A stretch of 64,000 bases of DNA from Terrimonas sp. (GTDB lineage: Bacteria; Bacteroidota; Bacteroidia; Chitinophagales; Chitinophagaceae): NCBI GenBank assembly GCA_016125075.1, contig WGMO01000010.1, positions 235,067 through 299,066 of the forward strand. The letters are read 5' to 3'. The notes under the pieces were generated by a model. The model did not search any database, was not told the DNA's origin, and saw only the letters and a program-made list of their open reading frames with translations. Of this stretch, positions 8,655 through 18,276 are shown piece after piece. The position numbers and the translations under genes are program-made. The stretch's first letter is position 1; each line of letters begins with the position of its first letter.

Positions 8655-9938
8655 TTAAGGTATGGGGCTGGTCGTTTCCCTAAAGGTAATGCCATGCAAT
8701 TCAAGCTCCTCTAACACGGGCCCGTAAATTTCTTTGTCTACCGGAATATACAGACCGCTCTTCCTGATCGTCCCCCTGAGTATGAGTTTGGCGGCGATAC
8801 CCAATGGCAGACCCACTGTTTTCGCCATGGCTGTTTTAATGCTGTCTTCCCCTTTTACCACCAGGGTACTGCTTACACCATATTTCTTTTCTCCCAGGGC
8901 ATATGTAAATTCATGCACCATAACGATCATATCCTTATCGCCTTTTTTTAACTGTAGTTTCCTTTCTACAAGTTCCTGCAGGATATCGGCAGCGGTTTTT
9001 GCTGAAGCAGGCACGGGGGTATCAGTGAACAGGTCAAGAAATTCAAACTGTTTCCGGTTACTGTCATCTATGAATGGCAGCAAGGGTGCGGACCATTGCC
9101 GGTAGGTCAGGTGGCGGGTGTCAACTGCTATTTTTTCATCGGTAAGACCCGCCCGTACGATTAAATCCCAACCCCGGCAAAACGATTCATAGCGCAATGT
9201 TGTGCGAACAAATGTCCGGGCTTCATCCACTCCATAGAGCGGGATATATTCCAGTGAATCACGGTTCGGATACCAGGCCATCAACGGTAAGCCTTCCACC
9301 GCCAGGGTTTTACACTCATGAAAAATAGCGGGGTAATCTTTCCGGATGATTTGCCCCTGCTCTTTGTAAAGGGCACCGGCACTGCCTGCGCGAATAATAT
9401 TCCTGGGATTCCAGCTGATCTTGTAATGCCAGGGGTTATCATCATCTTCAGGTGCGACCAGTCCGCCACAATGCGAATAAAAAGAATCGATCCTTCCCCC
9501 TTTATCCTTAATGGTATCAATGATCCGCATGGCACTCATATGATCGATCCCGGGATCAAGTCCCATTTCACAGAGGAAGAGTATCCCTTTTTCTTCCAGG
9601 GAAGTTTGCATGGCCCTGAAATGTTCATCCACATAAGATGCAGTGAGCATATGCCGGCCACAGGCCAGGCAGGCTCGGGCCGCAATCAGATGAAGGGTGG
9701 GGGGTAACATGGAAATGACGATATCGGCCGCACTAACCTGTCGGTACAGTTCTTCCCCGTTATGGATATCAAATGAAGCTGCAACAGCATGGGGACTATT
9801 GCCCGTTTTCATTTTTACCAGGTGAATATCCGCATCCACGATGGTCACTATCCAATTTTCTTTTTCGGCATTGCTGATCAGGTAATCGATCAGCAGCGTA
9901 GCCGACTTTCCCGCTCCCAATAATAAAATCTTATGCAT
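8655..9938 (-). CDS. Saccharopine dehydrogenase-like oxidoreductase
   Basis: An NAD(P)-dependent enzyme with an N-terminal Rossmann fold (KILLLGAGKSATLLIDYL) and a saccharopine dehydrogenase C-terminal domain. The middle has the family pattern LCEMGLDPGIDHMSAMRIID. The length of about 427 residues fits Bacteroidota members annotated as saccharopine dehydrogenase, which are linked to lysine metabolism. The substrate cannot be read from sequence. I start at ATG 9938 (MHKILLLG). ATG 9941 is equally possible, and the longer frame from 9962 is not needed. It is convergent with the sirtuin gene (7 bp apart). Confidence 0.82.
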   Translation of the reverse strand: MHKILLLGAGKSATLLIDYLISNAEKENWIVTIVDADIHLVKMKTGNSPHAVAASFDIHNGEELYRQVSAADIVISMLPPTLHLIAARACLACGRHMLTASYVDEHFRAMQTSLEEKGILFLCEMGLDPGIDHMSAMRIIDTIKDKGGRIDSFYSHCGGLVAPEDDDNPWHYKISWNPRNIIRAGSAGALYKEQGQIIRKDYPAIFHECKTLAVEGLPLMAWYPNRDSLEYIPLYGVDEARTFVRTTLRYESFCRGWDLIVRAGLTDEKIAVDTRHLTYRQWSAPLLPFIDDSNRKQFEFLDLFTDTPVPASAKTAADILQELVERKLQLKKGDKDMIVMVHEFTYALGEKKYGVSSTLVVKGEDSIKTAMAKTVGLPLGIAAKLILRGTIRKSGLYIPVDKEIYGPVLEELELHGITFRETTSPIP

Positions 9939-9993
9939 CATTATTAAATTACGCCAGCTCAAAGATTGTATATAATTTTATAAAAAAATAATA

Positions 9994-10572
9994 ATGAAGA
10001 AATTTCTGATTGTATTGCTTTTGTTCTGCAGCATTTCTGCCTACCCGCAGTTTTTTAGCTTAGGGCTGAAAGGGGGCGCAAACATCAGTAATTTTTCCGG
10101 TGGTAATTTTGGGGATTTAAAAAACAAAGCCATTATCGCCTTTCATGTAGGCACCTACCTCAACTTTAAATTAGGGGCCGTTTCGCTGGTACCGGAAATC
10201 CTTATTTCAACACAGGGGGCAAAACTCGACAGTGCCACAGGCAGCGATACCTGGAAGGTCACTTATCTGTCTGTTCCGTTCATGGTCAAATACCGAACAT
10301 CAGGTGGGTTCTATGCAGAATTGGGTCCGCAGGTGTCCTTTAAACTGAATGAAGATATCGGTAACCAGACCATCAATGCATTTGCAAAAAACCTGGATCT
10401 GTCGGCGGCGGCGGGGATAGGTTTACAAGCAAAATCGGGCCTGGGAATTGGCATTCGGTATTTAGCCGGTTTATCGAAGGTGGGAGATTTTACGGGGAAC
10501 AATATTAATCCTGATTTCAAGAACAGTCTCTTACAGGTTTCCCTGATGATTGGACTCAATTCAGGAAAATAA
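9994..10572 (+). CDS. PorT-like outer-membrane beta-barrel protein
   Basis: A 192-residue protein with a signal peptide (FLIVLLLFCSISAYPQ) and a small beta-barrel domain typical of the Bacteroidota outer-membrane beta-barrel (OMP_b-brl_2) group: the GLKGGANISNF start, alternating hydrophobic strands, and a C-terminal strand QVSLMIGLNS. Specific function is unknown, as for most members. It is transcribed toward the convergent GYF_2 gene, 42 bp away. Confidence 0.75.
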   Translation: MKKFLIVLLLFCSISAYPQFFSLGLKGGANISNFSGGNFGDLKNKAIIAFHVGTYLNFKLGAVSLVPEILISTQGAKLDSATGSDTWKVTYLSVPFMVKYRTSGGFYAELGPQVSFKLNEDIGNQTINAFAKNLDLSAAAGIGLQAKSGLGIGIRYLAGLSKVGDFTGNNINPDFKNSLLQVSLMIGLNSGK

Positions 10573-10614
10573 AAAAAAGTTGGCGTGGCCGGATTGTGCC
10601 CTGCCTTTTAAATG

Positions 10615-11898
10615 TTATTTGTTTTTTACCAGCTCAGCATTCAATTCGCTGGACACCACCTTCCTGATCTTGAAATTGACGTTGATTCCCCTGTTGCTAT
10701 CCGGAATCCTGATGGTCATTGTTCCATTGGGCGCCACAGACTTAAACTCGACGAGGTCGGTTTTCAGGGGCAGCTCACTGGGTTTCAAATACTCCAGTTC
10801 AACGATTACATTATCCAGGATATATTTTGAATTATTAGAAACCGTTAGCTGAAGGTCTTTGATGCCTCCAAAAGCCAGGCGTTTGAAGTCATTGGAAGAA
10901 ACGGATACAAGATGTGAAATATCTGAAACTTCTGAACCGGGACTCCTGAATTTTTCCGTTTTGGACTGCTGGTCACTGGCAACCATCTCACCCGGATTTT
11001 CCTCATGGCTGTTATTGGTCTGATTCTGAATACCGGGAGTTGATTCAGTATTATTTTCAGATACCGGGTCTCCGTTAACGGTAGTGACCGTATTACTCTT
11101 CCGGGAGAGGGGTTGTTCCAATCCTGCTGATCCTTGCCCATCAGCCACTCCATCAACAGGTGTATTGTTATTAGTTGAAGGGATATTTATGTTTTGACCG
11201 GGTAATGTCTTCTCCATAACAGGCCCGGAAATAGAAAGATCGGTTTTTACCGGTTTCCGGGTAACCGTAAGAAAAATTAAAAACCCAAGTGCCGCAACAT
11301 ATACCACTACACTGGCTTTTTTGGCCAGTTCCTTCATTTTTCTTTTCCGGGAGTAAAGCTCTTTTCTTTCCAGCAAAGTTTGCCGGTAGATATCTTTTAT
11401 TTCATCGAGTGACTGTTCATATTTTGTTTCCAGCACAGGTTCTTCGTTAATAAGATGTTGAAGACCTGTATTGTTCAGTTCCGGCTGGGTAGCCGGCAAT
11501 TCGCGGGTGGAAGGTAAACCCGTATGTTCAGGTTTGTATTGACCGATTACATGTACTTTTTGTTTTTCACGGTGAGGCATGGAGATAAAAACGGGCGCTT
11601 CCTTCTTTGGTTTTTTTACCACTGTAGTCACTACAGTGGCAGATTCACCGGCAAGAGCAGCTGCAGATTGCTCTTCTGCGGCTGGGGATGATTTCTTTTT
11701 ATAAAACCGGTCATAGGGTTGTTCTTCAACAACAGGAGCATAGGGTTTAAGTTCGTTCACTTCACTGGGATAACGCCAGGCAGCGCTTTTGCCATCCACC
11801 CATACCAGGTCATATGGTTTTAAACCCAGTGCAATAAGGTCGTCGAGCGAATAAGGGCCTATCTCCTTATTGCTCCGGAGTAATCGGTATAATGCCAT
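10615..11898 (-). CDS. GYF_2 (DUF4339) domain membrane protein
   Basis: A 427-residue protein with three parts. Residues 1-50 form a GYF_2/DUF4339 module (MALYRLLRSNKEIGPYSLDD, then WVDGKSAAWRYPSE) which is thought to bind proline-rich peptides. Residues 51-190 are charged and of low complexity, ending in a probable coiled region (ERKELYSRKRKMKELAKK). One transmembrane helix follows at about 195-213. A long Ser/Thr/Asn linker then leads to a folded C-terminal domain (about 330-427) with alternating beta strands. The C-terminal half probably faces the periplasm. I do not recognise that domain, and no function can be given. Confidence 0.65.
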   Translation of the reverse strand: MALYRLLRSNKEIGPYSLDDLIALGLKPYDLVWVDGKSAAWRYPSEVNELKPYAPVVEEQPYDRFYKKKSSPAAEEQSAAALAGESATVVTTVVKKPKKEAPVFISMPHREKQKVHVIGQYKPEHTGLPSTRELPATQPELNNTGLQHLINEEPVLETKYEQSLDEIKDIYRQTLLERKELYSRKRKMKELAKKASVVVYVAALGFLIFLTVTRKPVKTDLSISGPVMEKTLPGQNINIPSTNNNTPVDGVADGQGSAGLEQPLSRKSNTVTTVNGDPVSENNTESTPGIQNQTNNSHEENPGEMVASDQQSKTEKFRSPGSEVSDISHLVSVSSNDFKRLAFGGIKDLQLTVSNNSKYILDNVIVELEYLKPSELPLKTDLVEFKSVAPNGTMTIRIPDSNRGINVNFKIRKVVSSELNAELVKNK

Positions 11899-12068
11899 AA
11901 CCCGTCCAGTTTGGTACTGCTGTAAAGCTACAAAAAATATGGGTGGTGCTTTGTAAAAGGCTTGTTATAAATATCCCTTTTCAAAACCTTTGAAATACAT
12001 TAACATAAGTGGATAAAAAAGGGGTAAAAATCGATCATTTCCGGCAAGGTTTTCAGGGTTTATTACGG

Positions 12069-12076
12069 TACATTTG
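12069..12076 (+). promoter_or_regulatory. -7 promoter element upstream of gyrA
   Basis: TACATTTG fits TAnnTTTG and lies 42 bp before the gyrA ATG. A clear -33 TTG at the right distance is not seen. Confidence 0.4.
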
Positions 12077-12118
12077 CTGACCTAAAAATATGTCCCGGGA
12101 AAGCCCGGAAAATAAGCT

Positions 12119-14686
12119 ATGGACGATACAATGGAGCCACTGGAAACCAGTGATAACAACCGCATTATTCCGGTTAATATTGAAGAACAGATGAAGACCG
12201 CCTATATCGACTATTCGATGTCGGTGATTGTGGGCAGGGCACTTCCTGATGTAAGGGATGGGTTTAAACCTGTTCACCGTCGCATCTTGTTTGCCATGAA
12301 TGAACTGGGCCTGAATTACAACAAGCCTTACAAGAAGTCGGCCCGTATTGTCGGTGAAGTGCTGGGTAAATACCATCCACACGGGGACACAGCGGTCTAT
12401 GACGCTATGGTAAGGATGGCACAGGACTGGAATATGCGTTATCCGCTGGTCGATAAACAGGGAAATTTTGGTACCCAGGATGGCGACGGGCCCGCAGCAA
12501 TGCGTTATACGGAAGCCAGGTTGAAAAGGCTTGCTGAAAGTATGCTCGACGATATCGAGAAGGATACGGTCGATTTTCAACTCAATTTTGATGATACGGA
12601 AAAGGAGCCCTCAGTGCTGCCATCCCGGATCCCCCAGCTTTTGGTAAATGGTTCCAGCGGGATCGCCGTGGGTATGGCCACCAATATGCTTCCTCATAAC
12701 CTGAGTGAGGTCATTGATGGATGTATTGCCTTTATTGACAACCGTGATATCAGTATCGATGAACTAATGCAGCATGTGCAGGCACCCGATTTCCCGACCG
12801 GTGGTATCATTTATGGGATGGAAGGGGTGAAAGCTGCCATGCATTTCGGAAGGGGCAGGGTCGTACTCCGGGGTAAACTGCATGTTGACACCAAGGCCAG
12901 CGGACGCGAGCAGATCATCATTACCGAAGTGCCCTACCAGGTGAACCGCGATGCCCTGACGGAGAAAATCGGTTACCTGGTCAATGAAAAAGTTATTGAT
13001 GGTATCGCACACGTCAATAATGAATCCAATGAAAAGGAAGGGACCCGTATCGTCATTGACCTGAAAAGGGATGCCATTGCCAATGTCATCATCAACCAAC
13101 TGTATAAACATACCGAGCTACAAACCAGCTATGGTATCAATAATGTGGCCCTTGTTAAGGGTCGCCCCCGTATTCTCAACCTGAAAGACCTGATCAGCGA
13201 ATTCATCGAGTTTCGGCATGAAGTGGTGATACGCCGGACCCAGTATGAATTGCGTGAAGCAGAGAAAAAAGCACATATTTTACAGGGCTATCTGATCGCC
13301 CTCGACCACCTTGATGAAGTGATCGCCCTGATACGCGCTTCCGCAACGCCGGATGTGGCCAGGACCAACCTGGTGAATGCCGGCTGGGGACTGGATGAAA
13401 TACAGGCAAAAGCCATCCTGGAACTCCGTTTACAGCGGTTGACAGGCATGGAAAGGGAAAAGATCAAAGAAGAATATGACGAACTGATGAAACTGATCAC
13501 CTTCCTGAAAGACCTGCTGTCCGATGAAGGAAAAAGGTTTGAAGTGATCAAGGCAGAATTATTGGAAATAAAAGAAAAATTCGGTGACGAAAGAAAGACA
13601 GAATACACTTTCCTTGATGATGAGGTAAAGATCAAGGACCTGATCAAAGAAGAAGATGTAGTGATCACAATTTCGCACCTGGGCTATATCAAAAGAACCC
13701 CGGCAGAAGAGTTCAGGTCGCAACGCAGGGGCGGCAGGGGTTCGATGGGCGGAAAAACAAGGGACGAGGATTATATTGAACATTTATTTGTAGCCTCCAC
13801 CCACCATACCATGCTGTTCTTTACCGAAAAAGGCAGATGCTACTGGCTCAATGTTTACGAAATCCCGGAAGGGGAGAAGACCAGTAAAGGCAGGGCTATC
13901 CAGAATATGGTACAGATACCGCCCGACGACAAGGTGCGGGCGATCATTGATGTGAAAGACCTGAAAGATGCAGATTTTGTCAATTCCCATAGCATTGTGC
14001 TCTGTACCAAAAAAGGGATTATCAAAAAAACGGCACTGGAAGATTTCAGCAGGCCCAGGCAGTCGGGGGTGAATGCCATCACGATTGTTGAAGGTGATGA
14101 ATTACTGGAAGCAAAAATGACAGACGGCCAATGCGAGATCATGATGGCTGTCCGGAGCGGAAGGGCCATCCGTTTTCCCGAAGAAAAAGTAAGACCGACC
14201 GGCAGGGGCGCCATCGGGGTGGCTGGTATTGATGTAGATGACCAGGATGATGCTGTTGTGGGTATGATTTGTGTAAATCCGGAAACGGAAGCTTCAAAAA
14301 CCGTACTCGTGGTCAGTGAACAGGGATTTGGAAAGCGTACGGCCGTTGACGAATACCGTATCACCAACAGGGGTGGGAAAGGAGTGAAGACCATCAGTGT
14401 AACGGAAAAAACCGGTAAATTGGTGGGCATTTTGGGGGTGAACGATGCCGATGACCTGATGATCACCTGTAAAAGCGGTGTTACCATCCGTATGAAAGTG
14501 GCCGATATCAGCGAGCAGGGAAGGGCTACACAGGGTGTTAAACTGATCCGGCTGGATAATGGAGATGAGATCGCTGCCATCACGAAAATAGAAGACCAGG
14601 AAGATGACGAGGAACTGCCGGGTGAGGAAGGCAGTGGTACCGAACCGGAAGCAACCAATACGGAGGAAAAACCATCTGAGGAATAG
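12119..14686 (+). CDS. gyrA: DNA gyrase subunit A
   Basis: The breakage-reunion subunit of gyrase, which introduces negative supercoils with GyrB. The catalytic tyrosine is Y130 in [10 protein letters not shown]. The quinolone-resistance region is [20 protein letters not shown], where T91 and D95 stand at the E. coli S83 and D87 positions. The GyrA box QRRGGRG at 535-541 distinguishes it from ParC, and the C-terminal beta-pinwheel follows. The tail is acidic ([13 protein letters not shown]), as in many GyrA proteins. The length of 855 residues is normal. It has a promoter-like box upstream and no operon partner. Confidence 0.97.
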   Translation: MDDTMEPLETSDNNRIIPVNIEEQMKTAYIDYSMSVIVGRALPDVRDGFKPVHRRILFAMNELGLNYNKPYKKSARIVGEVLGKYHPHGDTAVYDAMVRMAQDWNMRYPLVDKQGNFGTQDGDGPAAMRYTEARLKRLAESMLDDIEKDTVDFQLNFDDTEKEPSVLPSRIPQLLVNGSSGIAVGMATNMLPHNLSEVIDGCIAFIDNRDISIDELMQHVQAPDFPTGGIIYGMEGVKAAMHFGRGRVVLRGKLHVDTKASGREQIIITEVPYQVNRDALTEKIGYLVNEKVIDGIAHVNNESNEKEGTRIVIDLKRDAIANVIINQLYKHTELQTSYGINNVALVKGRPRILNLKDLISEFIEFRHEVVIRRTQYELREAEKKAHILQGYLIALDHLDEVIALIRASATPDVARTNLVNAGWGLDEIQAKAILELRLQRLTGMEREKIKEEYDELMKLITFLKDLLSDEGKRFEVIKAELLEIKEKFGDERKTEYTFLDDEVKIKDLIKEEDVVITISHLGYIKRTPAEEFRSQRRGGRGSMGGKTRDEDYIEHLFVASTHHTMLFFTEKGRCYWLNVYEIPEGEKTSKGRAIQNMVQIPPDDKVRAIIDVKDLKDADFVNSHSIVLCTKKGIIKKTALEDFSRPRQSGVNAITIVEGDELLEAKMTDGQCEIMMAVRSGRAIRFPEEKVRPTGRGAIGVAGIDVDDQDDAVVGMICVNPETEASKTVLVVSEQGFGKRTAVDEYRITNRGGKGVKTISVTEKTGKLVGILGVNDADDLMITCKSGVTIRMKVADISEQGRATQGVKLIRLDNGDEIAAITKIEDQEDDEELPGEEGSGTEPEATNTEEKPSEE

Positions 14687-14727
14687 AAAGATTTTCAATA
14701 CATTTAAAATTTAATAAACTCAAAGAA

Positions 14728-16008
14728 ATGCAAAAGTTAACGCTGACTTCATTGCTTGTCATTTTTACCTTTTCAGTTTTTGCACAAAAAATAGACGATA
14801 TTAAGGATGCGATCGGGAAACAGGACTGGACCAAGGCCAAGACAATGCTCGATAAGTACATGAGTAACGAAAAGAGCATGAAAAAGAATGAGGGGATCTG
14901 GTACTACAAATCTGTCATATTTAACGAACTGGCCAAGGATGACAACCTGAAACCTTTGCTGAATGGGGTGGATGGCCGTCAAGAAGCTTTTGAAGCCTAT
15001 AAAAAACACCTGGAGGCCGATCCCAAGAATATCCTGGGAACCCTGGAACAAAATGTAAGACTGTTCGATATCTACAACGGTTATTTTGGACTGGCTGTGG
15101 CAGGTTTTAATTCAAAAAATTATGACGTGGCCCTGGAGAATTTTGAAAAAGCCTATGAAGTAGAAAAATTTATCCGGGAAAAAGGGTTTACCTATAATAC
15201 CGGTACTTCGGAATTCAGTTTCCCGGCTTTTGACACCTCCATGATCCAGAATATTGCTTCTGCAGCATACAACGCTAAAAAGGAGGACCAGGCCGTTTCT
15301 TACTACAAACAGATTGCAGATGCCAAGATTGGCGGAGAGGATTACCTCAATATCTATCAGTACCTGAATGAGTATTATGCCAAAAAAGGCGACCAGGCCA
15401 ATGCCGATAAATACCTGGCCATCGGGCAGGAATTGTATCCCACCAATTATTACTGGTTACAGGCCCAGGTTGACCAGGTCAGCGAGGATGATTATCCAAA
15501 AAGGTTTGCCAAATACGAAGAAGTGATTGCTAAAAACCCTGATTCCTATCTTCTACATTATAATTACGCGGTGGAACTGTTCAATTACGCTTATACCAGT
15601 GATGCTAAACCGGCCGACTATAAGGCAGTGCAGGAAAAGATCGAAACCCACCTTAAAAAAGCGGTGGAACTGAAAAAGGATGATGCTCATGAAGCGAATA
15701 TCCTGATGTCAAGGCATCTCTATAGCCTGACATTCGACCTGGGCGAAGAACAAAGGGCCATCAAGGGGCAGACCCCGGCTGATCAGAAAAAAAGAAACGA
15801 CCTAAGGGATAAGATCAACCAGAAATTTGATATCATGCTGCCCTATGCGCTGGCCAGTTTTGATTATTACAGCAATAAAACAGACCTGAGGGCCAGTGAT
15901 AAAGCCAACTGGAAACTGATCGCCGAAATCATTTCGGCCTGCTATGATTCCAAGAAGATGGTAGACAAAGCGGATGAGTACAGGGAGAAAATGAAAAACA
16001 TCCATTAA
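14728..16008 (+). CDS. Secreted TPR-repeat protein
   Basis: A 426-residue protein with a signal peptide (LTLTSLLVIFTFSVFAQ) and many TPR-like helical hairpins, for example YDVALENFEKAYEVEKFIRE, QAVSYYKQIADAKIGGED and DSYLLHYNYAVELFNYAY. It is probably periplasmic or envelope-associated. It starts 41 bp after gyrA and is followed by its own terminator. Proteins of this layout are common in Bacteroidota, but I cannot name its role. Confidence 0.72.
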   Translation: MQKLTLTSLLVIFTFSVFAQKIDDIKDAIGKQDWTKAKTMLDKYMSNEKSMKKNEGIWYYKSVIFNELAKDDNLKPLLNGVDGRQEAFEAYKKHLEADPKNILGTLEQNVRLFDIYNGYFGLAVAGFNSKNYDVALENFEKAYEVEKFIREKGFTYNTGTSEFSFPAFDTSMIQNIASAAYNAKKEDQAVSYYKQIADAKIGGEDYLNIYQYLNEYYAKKGDQANADKYLAIGQELYPTNYYWLQAQVDQVSEDDYPKRFAKYEEVIAKNPDSYLLHYNYAVELFNYAYTSDAKPADYKAVQEKIETHLKKAVELKKDDAHEANILMSRHLYSLTFDLGEEQRAIKGQTPADQKKRNDLRDKINQKFDIMLPYALASFDYYSNKTDLRASDKANWKLIAEIISACYDSKKMVDKADEYREKMKNIH

Positions 16009-16031
16009 TATATTATTACTCCACAAGATCA

Positions 16032-16063
16032 AACCATCACCTGTAAAAGGGTGGTGGTTTTTT
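16032..16063 (+). terminator. Rho-independent terminator after the TPR gene
   Basis: AACCATCACC (16032-16041) pairs with GGTGGTGGTT (16050-16059) with one G-U pair, followed by a T-rich run. Confidence 0.8.
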
Positions 16064-16227
16064 CTTTGCCCTGGTTTATGCTTTAAAGCCGTTCAGGCTT
16101 CTCTTTCTTTCCAGGGGGGGAAGGACTGTTTAACATAATGTAAATTATAAGAAAAACTTAAAGTTGATGATTGGATATCAGGGAATAAGGAGTCTTTATT
16201 ATCTTTACCCTCTAAAATTTTAATACA

Positions 16228-16971
16228 ATGGATTATCAGAATTATTCCCGGGAAACGAAAATATCATTACCCTATACAGGTGAACAGACAACGGTGAAGA
16301 ACTTTATGGCGAATGTTTTTTCGTATATGTTCCTGGCACTGGGTGTTTCAGCCCTGATGGCTTATTTGTTTTCCAGCAATCCCATATTACTCAGTTACCT
16401 GATCAATGAAACCCATACCGGTTTGAATATGCTCGGCTATGTGGTGATGTTTGCTCCCCTGGGTTTTGTGTTACTGATGTCTTTCGGGTATGCCCGGCTT
16501 TCAGCACCGGTCCTGATGCTGTTATTTATTGTTTATGCTGCCATTACCGGTATCAGTTTTAGCTTTATTTTTCTTGCTTATACCTCGGGTTCCATCCTGG
16601 CTTGTTTCTTATCAGCTTCCGTTATGTTTGGTGTGATGGCCGTAATGGGCTATACCACCCAGAAAGACCTGACATCCTTTGGCCGTATCATGATGATGGG
16701 GCTGATCGGGATCATCATCGCTTCCCTGGTCAACCTTTTCCTGAAAAACGGCACTATGGACTATATCATCAGCTTTATTGGGGTAATGGTATTTACCGGT
16801 CTGACAGCCTATGATGTCCAGAAATTAAAGCGTATCGGAGAAGGCATCGAGTCGGAAGGCACGCCCGCTGTGGAAGTGAAAAAAAGATCAATTATGGGTG
16901 CACTGTCCCTCTACCTTGATTTTATCAACCTTTTCCTGATGCTGCTCCGCTTATTTGGCAGAAGAAATTAA
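16228..16971 (+). CDS. Bax inhibitor-1/YccA family membrane protein
   Basis: A 247-residue protein with seven hydrophobic segments and the BI-1 family pattern: an N-terminal FMANVFSYMFLALGVSALMAY, a middle MMMGLIGIIIASLVNLF, and the conserved FTGLTAYDVQKLKRI near the end. These proteins form proton-sensitive cation (calcium) leak channels in some bacteria. Other members interact with membrane proteases such as FtsH. It is monocistronic, with terminators on both sides. Confidence 0.92.
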   Translation: MDYQNYSRETKISLPYTGEQTTVKNFMANVFSYMFLALGVSALMAYLFSSNPILLSYLINETHTGLNMLGYVVMFAPLGFVLLMSFGYARLSAPVLMLLFIVYAAITGISFSFIFLAYTSGSILACFLSASVMFGVMAVMGYTTQKDLTSFGRIMMMGLIGIIIASLVNLFLKNGTMDYIISFIGVMVFTGLTAYDVQKLKRIGEGIESEGTPAVEVKKRSIMGALSLYLDFINLFLMLLRLFGRRN

Positions 16972-16989
16972 TTAGATTATGTTTTTATA

Positions 16990-17014
16990 AAGCGGCCCCC
17001 GGGTCGCTTTTTTT
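16990..17014 (+). terminator. Rho-independent terminator after the BI-1 family gene
   Basis: AAGCG (16990-16994) pairs with CGCTT (17005-17009), with CCC/GGG pairing inside the stem, followed directly by a run of T. It begins 18 bp after the stop codon. Confidence 0.75.
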
Positions 17015-17042
17015 ATGCCATAAAAAAATTGAACTTGCAGGT

Positions 17043-17552
17043 ATGAACCTGCGAAACATGCTAATACAGGAACATTCAAAGGTCCAGTGCGAAAAGATCG
17101 TTCAGTGGGTCGGAAATGACCAGGAAAGGTTTGACCAGCTTTTCACCCTATTCTTACAGGATGAATACCGGGTCGTACAAAGAGCCGCCTGGCCCCTGGG
17201 CTATGCCGTACAGGCGCACCCCGTTTTGATCAAAAAACATTTTGCCCAACTGATCTGCAAGCTCCGGCGGCCGGATCAGCCTGTTGCAGTAAAAAGAAAT
17301 ACCGTAAGGATCTTACAGGATTTAGACATTCCTAAAAAATTCAATGGCGAAGTCATGCATCTTTGTTTTCAGTTTATCAGCGCTCCGGAAGAGACAGCAG
17401 CTGTTAAGGCTTTCTCCCTCACGATACTCTATCAACTCTCAAAAATATACCCTGAAATAAGGAGGGAATTGAGACTGGTTATTGAAGAAAGATGGCCTCA
17501 TGAAACGGCTTCCTTCCATGCCCGGGCACGGAAAATCCTGCAGCAGCTATAG
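17043..17552 (+). CDS. HEAT-like helical repeat protein, function unknown
   Basis: A 169-residue soluble all-helical protein without a signal peptide. Repeated helix pairs such as EYRVVQRAAWPLGYAVQAHPVLIKKH and QPVAVKRNTVRILQDLDIPK resemble HEAT or armadillo units. This suggests a protein-binding scaffold, but no family-specific motif is visible. It starts just after the BI-1 terminator and runs convergently into the DUF2071 gene, with 7 bp between them. Confidence 0.6.
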   Translation: MNLRNMLIQEHSKVQCEKIVQWVGNDQERFDQLFTLFLQDEYRVVQRAAWPLGYAVQAHPVLIKKHFAQLICKLRRPDQPVAVKRNTVRILQDLDIPKKFNGEVMHLCFQFISAPEETAAVKAFSLTILYQLSKIYPEIRRELRLVIEERWPHETASFHARARKILQQL

Positions 17553-17559
17553 CACCTTT

Positions 17560-18276
17560 TCAAAGTATCCTTCTATCAAAGATTTTTACGGCCGACCCGG
17601 CTGCCAGGAAGACAGAATGAGGATCCTGTTCCCTTAAAAAACCAAATGATTTTCCGTAGAGCCCGGCAAAATCACAATCAATCTGATAAGAGATGACGGG
17701 ATGAATGTCCCAGCGGGGATGTGACACATGGTATTCAACAGTCCTGTCATTTGTTTTCCTGGCATATCCCCAGAAATGTTCCGTGATGAATTCTTCAGCA
17801 CTCTGCGCTGCCAGTGCTGTTGCCTTGCTGCTGGCTTTGACCAATATATTGTTCCAATCCTGTTTTTTCCATTGATAGTCCAGCAGTATTTGATCTCCCT
17901 CATAACGCAGGCTATGTCTCATCGGCATCGTCCTGTAATGTTCCTTATATAAAATATTTGCCAGGGCACTGATGGCGGGCTTGGGTACGATCTCGCTGAT
18001 AAAAACCACACCCCTTTTAAAAGTCCCCTCGTCCTTGTACCGCACATAAAACCGGAGATTGACTTCGGGAAAATTTTCATGAAAGGGGATCCTCATACCT
18101 TTCAGTCGTACCTGCTCAAACATAAAACCTACCAGGCTTATATAATAATCATCCTGCCAGGTATCCAGTTCAGTGCCTGTGGGTACAAACGGTAACAATA
18201 AGGAAGGGTCGATACGATAATTGGCCATCACCAGGTTTTTCCAGGCTGCGGTCAGGAATATGTTGCGGGTATTCAT
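17560..18276 (-). CDS. DUF2071 (YqjF-like) protein
   Basis: A 238-residue protein of the DUF2071/YqjF family (acetoacetate decarboxylase-like fold). Family marks are AAWKNLVMANYRIDPSLLLPFVP at the N-terminus and YYISLVGFMFEQVRLKG followed by FPEVNLRFYVRYKDEG. Biochemical function is unknown. Its ATG overlaps the TGA of the flavoprotein gene upstream (ATGA), so the two are translationally coupled. Confidence 0.85.
   Translation of the reverse strand: MNTRNIFLTAAWKNLVMANYRIDPSLLLPFVPTGTELDTWQDDYYISLVGFMFEQVRLKGMRIPFHENFPEVNLRFYVRYKDEGTFKRGVVFISEIVPKPAISALANILYKEHYRTMPMRHSLRYEGDQILLDYQWKKQDWNNILVKASSKATALAAQSAEEFITEHFWGYARKTNDRTVEYHVSHPRWDIHPVISYQIDCDFAGLYGKSFGFLREQDPHSVFLAAGSAVKIFDRRIL

Noticed and set aside
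13855..14658. Long open frame antisense to gyrA (267 codons)
   Set aside because: It is a shadow of the real gyrA frame, with a Ser/Thr-rich composition and no family features. The coding strand here clearly encodes the gyrase pinwheel.
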